64,000 nucleotides of DNA from Sphingobacterium chungjuense (GCF_011316935.1 NZ_WLYS01000007.1:105175-169174), one strand, 5' to 3'; shown: positions 43,029 through 52,342, counted from the first letter of the stretch. Made by a program: numbers and translations. The notes: generated by a model from the sequence alone, not told the origin.

Positions 43029-43829
43029 CTATACTGTCGCTGACTCTTTGTTTTCTACCGACAAAAGACCATTCTTTTGTAAGATTTCGCGCGCCAGATT
43101 TAAATAATTGATCGCGCCTTTGCATGATGCATCGTGCATAATAACCGATATTCCATAACTCGGAGCTTCACTTAGGCGCGTATTGCGTTGAATGATGGTA
43201 TCAAACACCAGATCGGTAAAGTGCGTACGCACTTCTTCAACGACCTGATTAGACAATCGAAGTCGTACATCGTACATGGTAAGTAGGATACCTTCGATTT
43301 CGAGTTCGGTATTTAATCTATTTTGAACGATTTTAATGGTATTAAGCAATTTGCCCAGTCCTTCCAAGGCAAAATATTCACACTGCACCGGGATGATAAC
43401 CGAATCAGATGCCGTCAGTGCATTGATGGTAATCAATCCTAAAGATGGAGAACAATCGATAATGATAAAATCATAATCGTCCTTGATCGTGTCGAGAACA
43501 TTTTTCATGCGGTACTCGCGTTCGTTGAGATTAATCATCTCAATTTCTGCACCGACCAAGTCGATATGTGCTGGCAGAAGATCCAAATGCGGCGTTTCCG
43601 TTTGTCTAATCGCATCGTGCGGAGCTAAATCATTGACCAAACACTCGTATACACTTGTCTTTATCTCCCGCGGATCGAAACCGATACCGGATGTGGAGTT
43701 TGCCTGCGGGTCTGCATCGATGAGTAAGGTTTTATATTCCAATACTGCCAGACTAGCGGCAAGATTAATAGCGGTAGTTGTTTTCCCAACGCCGCCTTTT
43801 TGATTTGCAATGGCAATGATTTTTCCCAT
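43029..43829 (-). CDS. parA: Chromosome partitioning ATPase ParA
   Basis: This 266-residue Walker-type ATPase has the deviant Walker A motif KGGVGKTTTAINLA (residues 10-23), the switch region DADPQANSTSG near residue 40 and IIDCSPSLGLIT near residue 124. It is a short, chromosomal (Soj-like) form without an N-terminal DNA-binding domain. It is the first gene of the operon parA-parB-DUF5683-dapB-lepB. Confidence 0.96.
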   Translation of the reverse strand: MGKIIAIANQKGGVGKTTTAINLAASLAVLEYKTLLIDADPQANSTSGIGFDPREIKTSVYECLVNDLAPHDAIRQTETPHLDLLPAHIDLVGAEIEMINLNEREYRMKNVLDTIKDDYDFIIIDCSPSLGLITINALTASDSVIIPVQCEYFALEGLGKLLNTIKIVQNRLNTELEIEGILLTMYDVRLRLSNQVVEEVRTHFTDLVFDTIIQRNTRLSEAPSYGISVIMHDASCKGAINYLNLAREILQKNGLLSVENKESATV

Positions 43830-43905
43830 ATTGATGATAACCTATAACTGAGTATGAACCGATTAATTCTGCAGCTACATGCTAGCAAGATAACATTCTA
43901 AAGAT

Positions 43906-43935
43906 TTTGATCCTACTTAAAACATGTTAAATTTG
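43906..43935 (+). promoter_or_regulatory. Putative promoter with a long leader, flavin reductase gene
   Basis: TTTG (43906-43909), 18 nt, TAAATTTG (43928-43935), on the + strand. The ATG at 44050 would leave a leader of roughly 105 nt. Confidence 0.45.
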
Positions 43936-44049
43936 CTACTTTTAAGAGCCGCGAAAGCTTCAAATCTCAGGACGCTAAGTTAGCAAAAAATTAGCTGTAG
44001 TCCGACATTTGATTCATGCATTTTGCCAGCAATAAGACCAGACATACAT

Positions 44050-44571
44050 ATGGATTTAATCATCGTGGGAACGAATCGTCCAAAGAATAATTCATCCCGT
44101 GTAGCACAATACTATCAGCAGGAATTAAGCAAAAAGGGACAGCAGTGGGATATTCTATCGTTAGACAGCCTGCCCAACGATCTCATCGTATCTGATTTGT
44201 ATGGACGGCGCAGTGATGCATTTGCCCCCATTCAGAAAACTGTCTCTGAGGCAAAGCGTTTTATATTTATCGTGCCAGAGTACAATGGTAGCTATCCCGG
44301 CATTCTGAAAGTTTTTATGGATGCTTGCGCTTACCCCGCCTCTTTTCATCATAAAAAAGCGGCTCTTGTTGGCATATCTACAGGAAAGTATGGCAATGTG
44401 CGTGGCGTGGATCACTTCACCGGTGTATGTCATTACATGCGCATGCATGTGATGCCGCTAAAAATCCACATTGCGCACATACAAAATGAACTCAATGAAC
44501 AAGGTAATTTCTCTGATCCGCTAACAGAAAAGTACGTTCAAGAACAATTGGCCGATATCGAACGCCTATAA
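44050..44571 (+). CDS. NADPH-dependent FMN reductase family protein
   Basis: This 173-residue flavodoxin-like protein has the phosphate-binding loop GTNRPKNNSSRVAQYY (residues 7-22) and the family motif VPEYNGSYPGILKVFMD near residue 77, with GISTGKYGNVRG near 107. Such enzymes reduce flavins, quinones or azo compounds with NAD(P)H. The open frame extends to a TTG at 44023, but the ATG at 44050 starts at the first conserved strand and is preferred. Its end overlaps the convergent metallophosphatase gene by 6 bp. Confidence 0.9.
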   Translation: MDLIIVGTNRPKNNSSRVAQYYQQELSKKGQQWDILSLDSLPNDLIVSDLYGRRSDAFAPIQKTVSEAKRFIFIVPEYNGSYPGILKVFMDACAYPASFHHKKAALVGISTGKYGNVRGVDHFTGVCHYMRMHVMPLKIHIAHIQNELNEQGNFSDPLTEKYVQEQLADIERL

Positions 44572-45396
44572 ATCTCCTTTAATAATACTGGTGAGCAGGT
44601 CTTCGATCGAATGCTTGAATTTGTATTCATCAAATACTTGCTGATTGAGAAGATGACTATTTTCTTCGTATAAGAAGATGCTCCAAGCATTGTTTTTGTA
44701 TTCGAGCGCCGATAAATTCTCAATCCAGTCGCCTGAATTCATGTATACACAGGAGCCTTTTTTAGTTTCTACACGCTGAATGGTTGGGTGGTGAATATGT
44801 CCGCAAATCACGTAGTCATACTGATTTTCGATAGCCAGCTCAGAGGCTGTTTTCTCAAAATCGGAGATAAATTTGACCGCTTTCTTTACGGAGTTCTTAA
44901 TGCGTTTGGAAAGCGAATATTTCTCGCGCCCCATTCGGACTAAAACGGCATTGATCAAGGTATTGAGTTGAATCAAACGATCATAACCCCAACCACCTAA
45001 CTTTGCGATCCATTTGGAGTGTTGAATGGAAGCATCAAACACATCACCATGAAAGATCCAGGTTTTTTCGCCGTTTATATCCAGCAGCAACTTGTTGGCA
45101 AACTGAATTTTACCAAAGTGCATTGGTCCAAATTTACGGAGCATCTCATCATGATTACCGGTAATGTACACCACCTGGCAGCCTGAATAGGCCATATCTA
45201 GCAAACATTTTAATACTCGGAAATGTGATTCGGGAAAATAACTCTTCTTAAATTGCCAGATATCAATGATATCTCCGTTGAGAACCAGATAATTGGGCTT
45301 AATCGAGTGCAGGTATTGAAGCAGTTCGTCTGCTCTACAACCATGCGTACCTAAGTGAATATCGGATATGACGGCAATATCTACGGCTCTTCTCAT
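44566..45396 (-). CDS. LpxH-like metallophosphoesterase (UDP-2,3-diacylglucosamine diphosphatase family)
   Basis: This 276-residue calcineurin-like phosphoesterase shows the metal ligands in order: ISDIHLG, NGDIIDIW, TGNHDE, FHGDVFD and CGHIHHP. The pattern and length match Bacteroidota proteins annotated as UDP-2,3-diacylglucosamine diphosphatase, which hydrolyse the pyrophosphate of a lipid A precursor. Family assignment to lipid A synthesis rests on similarity only. It stands alone on the leftward strand. Confidence 0.85.
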   Translation of the reverse strand: MRRAVDIAVISDIHLGTHGCRADELLQYLHSIKPNYLVLNGDIIDIWQFKKSYFPESHFRVLKCLLDMAYSGCQVVYITGNHDEMLRKFGPMHFGKIQFANKLLLDINGEKTWIFHGDVFDASIQHSKWIAKLGGWGYDRLIQLNTLINAVLVRMGREKYSLSKRIKNSVKKAVKFISDFEKTASELAIENQYDYVICGHIHHPTIQRVETKKGSCVYMNSGDWIENLSALEYKNNAWSIFLYEENSHLLNQQVFDEYKFKHSIEDLLTSIIKGDL

Positions 45397-45457
45397 GTAG
45401 TGTTTTTACAAAGTAACAACTACACTATTAAGCCATCATTTTCAAAGAGTTAAGCTT

Positions 45458-45994
45458 TTATAAAGAATCAATGAGACTGCGCTCCCATTTTTCGGGCGCG
45501 TCATCACGCTGGAGGTAGAGCATGGCCGTAGCGCGCGCATCCGACAGTGGATCATGATGTTTTAATGGAATATCCATAATCTTGCAGCATACATTTAATT
45601 TGGTGCGTGCAAATCCCAACGATTGGTATAGCACGCTGGTACACAACCATTGATCACTAATATCCAGTTCTTCGTAGCGCAATCCATAATGTTTCATTGT
45701 TTGCTTTAAGACCGAGCGATCAAATTTTTCGTTGTGTGCGACCATTTCACGGCCTTGCAGTAGCGGAGCCAAATCTTTGTACAACTCTTCGAAAGTAGGC
45801 GCTTCGGCGGTGTCTTTGGGCTTAATACCGTGCACACGGGTAGTTTGCCACATGTATTTATTATTTGGTGGTTTCACCAAGCTAAAAAACTCTTCGGAAA
45901 TCACGCCATCATCGACTCGCACTACGCCTACCGCACAAATGCTATTGTAATCTGCCGTAGCCAATTCGAAATCGATTGCTGTAAAACTTAACAT
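45458..45994 (-). CDS. DnaQ-like 3'-5' exonuclease
   Basis: This 178-residue DEDDh exonuclease has ExoI FTAIDFELATADYNS (Asp and Glu metal ligands, near residue 5), ExoII in MVAHNEKFDRSVL near residue 90, and ExoIII in HDPLSDARATAMLY near residue 153. It resembles the stand-alone proofreading-type exonucleases rather than a polymerase subunit. An in-frame upstream ATG at 46039 would add 15 residues that do not fit the family, so 45994 is chosen. Confidence 0.9.
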   Translation of the reverse strand: MLSFTAIDFELATADYNSICAVGVVRVDDGVISEEFFSLVKPPNNKYMWQTTRVHGIKPKDTAEAPTFEELYKDLAPLLQGREMVAHNEKFDRSVLKQTMKHYGLRYEELDISDQWLCTSVLYQSLGFARTKLNVCCKIMDIPLKHHDPLSDARATAMLYLQRDDAPEKWERSLIDSL

Positions 45995-46133
45995 ATGAAA
46001 TTGTTCTGCTGCAAAGATAGGCCTTTTTATACGAAACACGGGATTTTAGGCTAGCTAACAGAGGCCTCTTTTTCTTTTTCCGCTATTATTAAAATCTCTC
46101 TTACTGTATTATTTATTATCTTAGCGCCGAAAA

Positions 46134-46147
46134 TGCACTCTAGTGCA
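46134..46147. promoter_or_regulatory. Palindrome in front of the His-rich secreted protein gene
   Basis: The perfect TGCACT-CT-AGTGCA palindrome lies 11 bases before the ATG at 46159, where a repressor could act. It differs from the dyads at 14340-14400. Confidence 0.4.
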
Positions 46148-46158
46148 GCATGCTACTC

Positions 46159-46518
46159 ATGAAAATAAATCGTTCATTACTCGCCTATTTCCAATTGGCA
46201 CTTTTAAGTGCCATTCTGACGAGCAATGCGCTATTTATGCACAGCCACGTGTCGCACGGCCACTTGGTAATGCACGTGCACCCTTTCGCTCTCGACGAAC
46301 GCGGTGATGTAGCTACGCACGAGCACGATGATGACGAGATGGTGTTTTATGATTTCTTGGCTCACCAAGGAATTGTGCAGATGGAACCATTCTCTAACGC
46401 CATCGAAGTACTCGCCATCGCTTATCGCTCTTATCAAGCGCCGATACGTAATGAGGAGATCGTGCGCTACCGATATCATGACGCGCCCAGCCTTCGTGGG
46501 CCGCCCATTTTTTCCTAA
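46159..46518 (+). CDS. Small His-rich secreted protein
   Basis: This 119-residue protein has a signal-peptide-like N terminus (about residues 1-25) followed at once by a dense histidine cluster (MHSHVSHGHLVMHVHPF) and a second His/Asp cluster (THEHDDDE) near residue 57. The remainder has no recognised domain. It is the first gene of a unit with a TonB-dependent receptor and a thioredoxin, which suggests periplasmic metal binding or delivery (inference). An ATG three codons upstream is also possible. Confidence 0.75.
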   Translation: MKINRSLLAYFQLALLSAILTSNALFMHSHVSHGHLVMHVHPFALDERGDVATHEHDDDEMVFYDFLAHQGIVQMEPFSNAIEVLAIAYRSYQAPIRNEEIVRYRYHDAPSLRGPPIFS

Positions 46519-46613
46519 TCTATCTTTTTAACAATTCTCAGAACGGAGCACTTGGTGCGCACAAACAGTGTGTACCTGATCTACCTGTGTTTACATTCTG
46601 CACGCAACAACGA

Positions 46614-46631
46614 CTATGCGTTAGCGCATAG
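46614..46631 (+). other. Hairpin in the leader of the TonB receptor gene
   Basis: A perfect CTATGCG-N4-CGCATAG hairpin lies 43 bases before the receptor ATG, between it and the His-rich gene. A short T-run begins 7 bases later, so it may act as a partial terminator or attenuator. Confidence 0.4.
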
Positions 46632-46673
46632 CTGACACTTTTTATTCTTATTCAAAAAGCAACCTATCTATAG

Positions 46674-49034
46674 ATGGAAAAATATTTCTACACCTTCTTA
46701 TTGACTTTACTATCCTTTACCATATATGCGCAGACAACAAGTACTATAACAGGTACGGTGAGCACAAAAGGAGGCGCAACCACCGCAACCGTTCGTATAG
46801 AAGGCACAACATTAGCAACCACAACAGATGAAGACGGACATTTTACGTTGGCAAATGTTCCGACAGGAAATCGTCGCATCCTAGTTGATGCCATTGGCTA
46901 TGTACCCTTTCGCCAAGCGGTATCGGTACTTGCGAGCAATACGCCAGCACTTCAGATCGCACTCGAAGCGGATCGGCTAAATCTCAACGAAGTGGTGGTC
47001 AGCGCCACGCGATACGATGTAAATCGGAAACAATCGCCCGTCATTGTGAATGTGATTGGCTCGAAACTGATGAATGCCACGCAAAGTGTGGCCATGTCCG
47101 AAACGTTGAACTATCAACCAGGTGTACGCTTGGAGGTGAATTGCCAAAATTGTGGCTTTACGCAGGTGCGAATGAATGGCTTGGATGGCAGTTATTCTCA
47201 AATATTGATGAATAGTCGTCCGATTTTCAGTGCCCTGAATGGTGTATATGGTTTGGATCAGATCCCGACCAGTATGGTAGAGCGCATCGAAGTCGTTCGC
47301 GGCGGCGGATCGGCACTGTATGGCTCTAATGCCATTGCTGGAACCATCAATGTGATTACCAAAGATCCTATTGTCAATTCTTGGGAAATAAATAACAATA
47401 CCAGCCTTATCGGCGGCAAGAGCTTGGACAATAATTTTAGCTTCAACTCTTCGGTGGTAAGCGAAGATCTTTCGCATGGCGCAACATTCTACGGTGCCAA
47501 AAGAAGCCGGGAAGCATATGATGCAGACGGCGACGGATTCTCGGAAATCACGAAATTGGAAAGCACTGCATTCGGCACGAAAGCATTTTATAAGTTTTCG
47601 GAACTGAATAAGCTGACCATGGATTTTAGTGCCATCAAAGAATTTCGTCGTGGTGGTGATCGATTAAATATAGCGCCACATTTCACGGATATTACCGAAC
47701 AATTGAATCATAATACGATCATGGGCGGATTGACATTCGATCAATACACGAAAGATCAGCGCACCAAATTCAGCGTTTATGGATCTGCGCAGCGCACCAT
47801 TCGCGATAGCTACTACGGCGGATTGGGTGGCGAACGCACGGCTACTGATAGTTTATTGGCAGCAAATGCATATGGCACGACCAAAGATTTTGCCTTTGTT
47901 GGTGGTGGACAATTGGCGCATACTTTAAAAAATGAAGACGTATTCACCACCGGTATCGAATACAATCATAGCAATGTAGACGACGAAATCCCGGGATACA
48001 GCAGAGCGATTGAGCAACATGTAAACAGCACCGGGATCTATGCACAATACGAATGGAAACCAACCGATCGGTTCAAGGCTTTGCTGGGCGGACGATTTGA
48101 CCATGTCAACGTCTCTGGAACATACTTCTTAGGAGATATTTCCCGTGCTTCTGATGCTTCCGTGTCGGCATTTAGTCCGCGTGTGACTTTGTTGTATGAT
48201 ATCAACGAAGTTTTTCAACTTCGCGGTGGTTATGCCCGTGGTTTCAGAGCTCCGCAGGCTTTTGATGAAGATATGCACGTATCTTCAGTTGGTGGTGATC
48301 AGCAATTTATCTTGTTGGGCGAAGACCTGAAAACCGAATTTTCGAACTCGTACACAGCATCTATCAACTTCACGAAAGCGATCGGATCTACTCAAGCCAA
48401 CATTTTGTTAGAAGGTTTCTACACCGACATCAGGAATCCATTCACCTATGTATCGCAAGGTGTGATCGGCGACAACTTGCGTCTCGAACAAATGGTGAAC
48501 GGCGAAGGTCTGTATGTCACTGGTGGCAATATTGAAATAGGGCTTGCGCCATCCGATCGATTGACGTTTCAATTCGGAGGAACGATCCAAACGAATCGCT
48601 ACCGCGAAGAGCAGGAATTATTTGAAGGTGAAGATGTGGCGGATGGCGATCCCGCCGTGTTCACACGCAATCTAGTGCGTACACCCAACAGCTATGGTTA
48701 CTTCAATACCAACTGGCGCGTTGTAGAAGATTTTGGCATAGATATTACGGGTGTGTATACTGGATCGATGATCGTGCCGCATGTGGTTCGCGAATCTGGA
48801 TTTATGGACTTGGTACAATCTCGCGAGTTTTTAGAGATGAATGTACGCTTGTCGCGCATGATTCATATCAAATCGAGTTTCTCCCTGGAGTTAAGCGCGG
48901 GAGTACAAAACATCTTTAATAGCTACCAAAATGACTTTGATAAAGGTGCTCGCCGCGATTCGGATTACATTTACGGACCTGCCAGACCACGCACTTACTT
49001 TTTCGGGGTGAAGATTGGCAATTTCACGCATTAA
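46674..49034 (+). CDS. TonB-dependent receptor with CxxC in the plug domain
   Basis: This 786-residue outer-membrane receptor has a signal peptide (ending IYAQ at residue 20), a carboxypeptidase-like regulatory domain (about 22-100), a plug (about 110-235, with VVVSATR and VERIEVVRGGGSALYGSNAIAGTINVITK) and a 22-strand-type barrel ending in an aromatic-rich strand. The plug carries NCQNCGF (Cys157 and Cys160), unusual for an outer-membrane protein and suited to metal or redox chemistry. With a His-rich protein upstream and a thioredoxin downstream, a metal substrate such as copper or zinc, or a metal complex, is likely; the substrate is not provable from sequence. Confidence 0.9.
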   Translation: MEKYFYTFLLTLLSFTIYAQTTSTITGTVSTKGGATTATVRIEGTTLATTTDEDGHFTLANVPTGNRRILVDAIGYVPFRQAVSVLASNTPALQIALEADRLNLNEVVVSATRYDVNRKQSPVIVNVIGSKLMNATQSVAMSETLNYQPGVRLEVNCQNCGFTQVRMNGLDGSYSQILMNSRPIFSALNGVYGLDQIPTSMVERIEVVRGGGSALYGSNAIAGTINVITKDPIVNSWEINNNTSLIGGKSLDNNFSFNSSVVSEDLSHGATFYGAKRSREAYDADGDGFSEITKLESTAFGTKAFYKFSELNKLTMDFSAIKEFRRGGDRLNIAPHFTDITEQLNHNTIMGGLTFDQYTKDQRTKFSVYGSAQRTIRDSYYGGLGGERTATDSLLAANAYGTTKDFAFVGGGQLAHTLKNEDVFTTGIEYNHSNVDDEIPGYSRAIEQHVNSTGIYAQYEWKPTDRFKALLGGRFDHVNVSGTYFLGDISRASDASVSAFSPRVTLLYDINEVFQLRGGYARGFRAPQAFDEDMHVSSVGGDQQFILLGEDLKTEFSNSYTASINFTKAIGSTQANILLEGFYTDIRNPFTYVSQGVIGDNLRLEQMVNGEGLYVTGGNIEIGLAPSDRLTFQFGGTIQTNRYREEQELFEGEDVADGDPAVFTRNLVRTPNSYGYFNTNWRVVEDFGIDITGVYTGSMIVPHVVRESGFMDLVQSREFLEMNVRLSRMIHIKSSFSLELSAGVQNIFNSYQNDFDKGARRDSDYIYGPARPRTYFFGVKIGNFTH

Positions 49035-49047
49035 GCAATAAAAAAAG

Positions 49048-49530
49048 ATGGTACGATTCTTTTGTTGGATCTTCCTACTATTTTGTTCAATCTTCCCTGC
49101 GTCGTACACGATGGCGCAGGAAGGGTTGAATATCAATTGGCTGTCTTTTGAGGCACTGTCAGACTCCTTGGCTACTAAGCCCAAAAAGACCTTGATCTTC
49201 TTTCATGCTGACTGGTGTACGTATTGCAAAAAGATGGAGCGTGAGGTATTTACGAATCCCGCTGTCATTGCGGAGATCAATGCCCATTATTATGCGGTAC
49301 AGCTCGATGTAGAAACAGTGGATAGCATTCGCTTCGATGGTCAATTATTCACCAACAAATCACCCAAGAAAAGAAGAGGCAGATACCACGATCTGCCTAT
49401 GCTCTTGGGCGCTAGAAACGGACAATTGGTATTACCAACTACGCTCATCTTAGATGAAAAATTCTTCGTAACGCAACGACAATTTGAATACCTACACAGT
49501 AAAAAACTACTCGAACTGATACAACCGTAA
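49048..49530 (+). CDS. Periplasmic thioredoxin-fold protein (DsbD-gamma-like)
   Basis: This 160-residue protein has a signal peptide (about residues 1-24) and a thioredoxin domain with the active site FFHADWCTYCKKMEREVF near residue 51, the pattern seen in DsbD C-terminal domains and related reductases. It follows the TonB receptor gene by 13 bases, so they are co-transcribed. It could keep the CxxC of that receptor plug reduced (inference). Confidence 0.88.
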   Translation: MVRFFCWIFLLFCSIFPASYTMAQEGLNINWLSFEALSDSLATKPKKTLIFFHADWCTYCKKMEREVFTNPAVIAEINAHYYAVQLDVETVDSIRFDGQLFTNKSPKKRRGRYHDLPMLLGARNGQLVLPTTLILDEKFFVTQRQFEYLHSKKLLELIQP

Positions 49531-49599
49531 AAGCATATCTCCTTCGGAGTCCATTCGCCACCTGCACATATAAAATTAAAAGCGTATTTTTGTGCCCAA

Positions 49600-51006
49600 A
49601 TGGGAAAGAGAATACCTCAGGACAAGAAATTTGTCTCTGATATAGAGATAATTGACATCGCCGAAGAAGGAAGAGGCGTCGCAAAACAAGACGAACTGGT
49701 AATGTTCATCGAGAAGGCAATACCGGGAGATATAGTTGACGTAGAGCTGCTTCGCAAGAAAAAGAATTTGGTAGAAGGGAAAGTGACTGCCGTGAAGACA
49801 CCGTCTCCACATCGGGTAGAGCCTTTTTGCAAGCACTTTGGCGTATGCGGCGGTTGCAAATGGCAACACATGAACTACGAAGCGCAATTGCACTTCAAAG
49901 AGAAATATGTGAACAATGTATTGACACGTATTGGCAAAGTCGATACTTCCGCGATGGAGACGATATTGGGATCACAGGAAACTTCGTATTACCGCAACAA
50001 ATTGGAATATACTTTTTCCAATAAGCGCTGGCTGACCAACAAAGATGAGCAGACAGAAGATCAGGATATGAACGCTTTGGGCTTTCACGTACCCGGTCGT
50101 TTCGATAAAATCTTGGATATAGATCACTGCTATTTGCAGGCTGATCCATCTAACGATATCCGAAATAGCATTCGCGCTTACGCTGCCGATCACGGAATCT
50201 CGTTTTACGATTTACGCGCACATCAGGGCGCGCTCCGCAATGTCATTATCCGCACCGCTTCTACAGGTGAGGTAATGGTGATTGTGGTATTTGCGTATCC
50301 CACGCAAGAGCAGATCGATCAGTTAATGGAGTTCATATCGGTCAAATTCCCCACTTTAGCTTCGCTATTGTATATCGTAAACCAAAAAGGCAACGATACG
50401 ATCTTTGACCAAGATATTATGTTGTATCGTGGCCGTGATTTCATCTACGAGGAAATGGAAGGTTTGAAGTTTAAAGTAGGCCCAAAATCATTCTACCAAA
50501 CGAATTCTGCTCAAGCTTACGAACTATATAAGATTACACGTGATTTTGCCGGGCTTACTGGCGAAGAGACGGTGTATGATTTGTACACGGGTGCTGGCAC
50601 CATTGCCAACTTTGTGGCACGCAATGCCAAACAGGTGATTGGCATAGAATATGTACCTTCTGCTATTGAGGATGCGAAGATCAACTCTGAGCTCAACGAC
50701 ATCAGCAATACGAAGTTCTATGCCGGTGATATGAAAGATGTATTGACTATCCCATTTGTCACCGCACATGGTAAGCCCGATATCATCATCACCGATCCAC
50801 CAAGAGCAGGGATGCACGCCGATGTGATTAAATGTTTGTTGGACGTGGAAGCACCAAAAATCGTGTATGTAAGCTGTAATGCGGCAACACAGGCTCGGGA
50901 TATTGAGTTATTGTCTGGAAAATATCAGGTAGATCGCATCAAACCGGTGGATATGTTTCCGCACACGCAACACGTAGAGAACGTAGTTCTTTTGACCAGA
51001 AAGTAG
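49600..51006 (+). CDS. rlmD: 23S rRNA (uracil-C5)-methyltransferase, RlmD/TrmA family
   Basis: This 468-residue SAM methyltransferase has an N-terminal TRAM domain (about residues 8-65), iron-sulfur cysteines (CKHFGVCGGCKWQH near 77-90), the SAM-binding region VYDLYTGAGTIANFVA near residue 325, the DPPRAGMH motif near 400 and the catalytic Cys in VSCNAATQARD near 428. It methylates uridine C5, in 23S rRNA for RlmD or RlmC. The exact target (U1939 or U747) is not settled by sequence alone. A small conserved gene follows after 4 bases. Confidence 0.93.
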   Translation: MGKRIPQDKKFVSDIEIIDIAEEGRGVAKQDELVMFIEKAIPGDIVDVELLRKKKNLVEGKVTAVKTPSPHRVEPFCKHFGVCGGCKWQHMNYEAQLHFKEKYVNNVLTRIGKVDTSAMETILGSQETSYYRNKLEYTFSNKRWLTNKDEQTEDQDMNALGFHVPGRFDKILDIDHCYLQADPSNDIRNSIRAYAADHGISFYDLRAHQGALRNVIIRTASTGEVMVIVVFAYPTQEQIDQLMEFISVKFPTLASLLYIVNQKGNDTIFDQDIMLYRGRDFIYEEMEGLKFKVGPKSFYQTNSAQAYELYKITRDFAGLTGEETVYDLYTGAGTIANFVARNAKQVIGIEYVPSAIEDAKINSELNDISNTKFYAGDMKDVLTIPFVTAHGKPDIIITDPPRAGMHADVIKCLLDVEAPKIVYVSCNAATQARDIELLSGKYQVDRIKPVDMFPHTQHVENVVLLTRK

Positions 51007-51010
51007 GAAA

Positions 51011-51409
51011 ATGAATATAGAAGAATTGTTAGCAGAGCCCTCGGGTAACGGCGCTGAAAAAGGAAAGGGCAACAGCCCGTTAGAAAGTCTTAAAATAGAT
51101 CTAGATTTCTATAGCGATGCAATCAAAGAGGTATCGGCCGACCTGATCGCCGCAGAATATTCTGCCCATCCTATCTTCGTTGCGCACCAACATAGTGTGA
51201 AAATTGGTGAGGTGATCTTAGATAAAGGTGAATTGAACACATCGTGGACGATCAATGTAAGTACATTAGAGGAGTTTGTGGAGAATGGTATTATTAAAGA
51301 AGATCGCAAAGACTATTTCGTCAAGCAGTTTAAACCTGCCGATCAGTTCATGTGCCTATTCGTAGTCGTTCCAGAGGGTGCTAATTTTGTGTTTTACCCA
51401 TTCAAATAA
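51011..51409 (+). CDS. Conserved protein of unknown function downstream of rlmD
   Basis: This 132-residue soluble protein has a Gly/Lys-rich start (residues 9-22) and a mixed alpha/beta body (SLKIDLDFYSDAIKEVSADLIAAEYSAHPIFVAHQH, then TSWTINVSTLEEFVENGIIK). I do not recognise the family. The 4-base gap to rlmD shows that they are co-transcribed, which may point to a translation or rRNA link. It has no signal peptide or membrane segment. Confidence 0.75.
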   Translation: MNIEELLAEPSGNGAEKGKGNSPLESLKIDLDFYSDAIKEVSADLIAAEYSAHPIFVAHQHSVKIGEVILDKGELNTSWTINVSTLEEFVENGIIKEDRKDYFVKQFKPADQFMCLFVVVPEGANFVFYPFK

Positions 51410-51467
51410 AAGGTTTAGCGTTATTTAACATCCTGAATAGCGATCTTTGGTTAATTTAGATTATTAC

Positions 51468-52238
51468 ATGACCCGATTACTACTATATATCCTTCTCGCC
51501 TCTTGCACGCTTTTCGCAGTGAGTTTACGCACGTCTGCCCAAACTGTTGGTGACGAACGTAAGAATATATCGGGTATGGTATTAGAGCGGGGCACAAATA
51601 ATACGCGCATTGCTGATGCGAATGTGACCAACCTAAATTCGCAACAGAAAGTTCGGACATCCATGCAGGGCATCTTCACGTTGCCTGTCGCTCTAGGTGA
51701 TAGCTTATCGATAGAGAAAGTTGGTTACGGCACGATAAAAACACAGATAAACCGCATTGAGGATATTATTTTGGAGATGCAATCTGGTTTACAGATCGAA
51801 ACGGTAGTCGTTTCGCGTGGTACACGCGAAGCCGAGATGCGTGGTATCATGAAAGATTATGAACGCAAAGGCGTTTACCGCGGCGGACAAAACTCCGTGG
51901 GTACCTATCTGGCTAGTCCCGCGACAGCGTTGTACAATCTTTTTGGCAAAGAACCCAAAAATGCTAGGCGCTTTCAGGAGTTTATGGATCAAGAGCTAGA
52001 GGAGACAAAGATCGATCGTATTTTCAACAAAACGATCGTGACAGAGTTAACCGGCTTGGAAGGAGAAGAATTGCAATCGTTTATGGATTGGTATCGTCCA
52101 TCGTTATCGACCGCAGAGAAATGGGGCAGATACGATTTGATGGTCTATATCAATAAATCTTTTGATGCATGGGACGCCAATGGTCGCCCGAAATCTCAAA
52201 AATTGCCTAAGTTGGAAATCCCGCCACAAGAGAAGTAA
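51468..52238 (+). CDS. Secreted protein with carboxypeptidase-like regulatory domain
   Basis: This 256-residue protein starts at ATG 51468 with a signal peptide (ending RTSAQ near residue 25). A carboxypeptidase-like beta-sandwich follows (about residues 32-105, ISGMVLERGTNNTRIADANVTNLNSQQKVRTS through DIILEM). The C-terminal helical half (MKDYERKGVYRGGQNSVGTYLASPATALYNLFGKEPKNARRF) has no known name. Such proteins without a TonB barrel are common in Bacteroidota. It lies upstream of the OmpA-family gene but has its own untranslated spacer. Confidence 0.8.
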   Translation: MTRLLLYILLASCTLFAVSLRTSAQTVGDERKNISGMVLERGTNNTRIADANVTNLNSQQKVRTSMQGIFTLPVALGDSLSIEKVGYGTIKTQINRIEDIILEMQSGLQIETVVVSRGTREAEMRGIMKDYERKGVYRGGQNSVGTYLASPATALYNLFGKEPKNARRFQEFMDQELEETKIDRIFNKTIVTELTGLEGEELQSFMDWYRPSLSTAEKWGRYDLMVYINKSFDAWDANGRPKSQKLPKLEIPPQEK

Positions 52239-52287
52239 GCCACTAATTGGCTACAACAAAATTTATTTTGCACACCATAGCTTTATT

Positions 52288-52304
52288 TTGGCATTTGCTT
52301 TGTT
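52288..52304 (+). promoter_or_regulatory. Sigma-54-like (-24/-12) promoter of the OmpA-family gene
   Basis: TTGGCATT, four bases, TTGTT. GG-to-TTG geometry fits the sigma-54 consensus with T for the C of TTGC. It is nearly the same as the element at 57833-57849. The predicted start is about 52314, 29 bases before the ATG. Confidence 0.55.
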
Positions 52305-52342
52305 TATATATTGTAAAGAAGCATTCATTTATCTTTTAACTT

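Noticed and set aside
42080..43829. parAB genes as a sign of a replication origin or plasmid.
   Set aside because: They belong to the normal chromosomal cluster with dapB and lepB, and no parS-like site or DnaA-box cluster was seen in the window.
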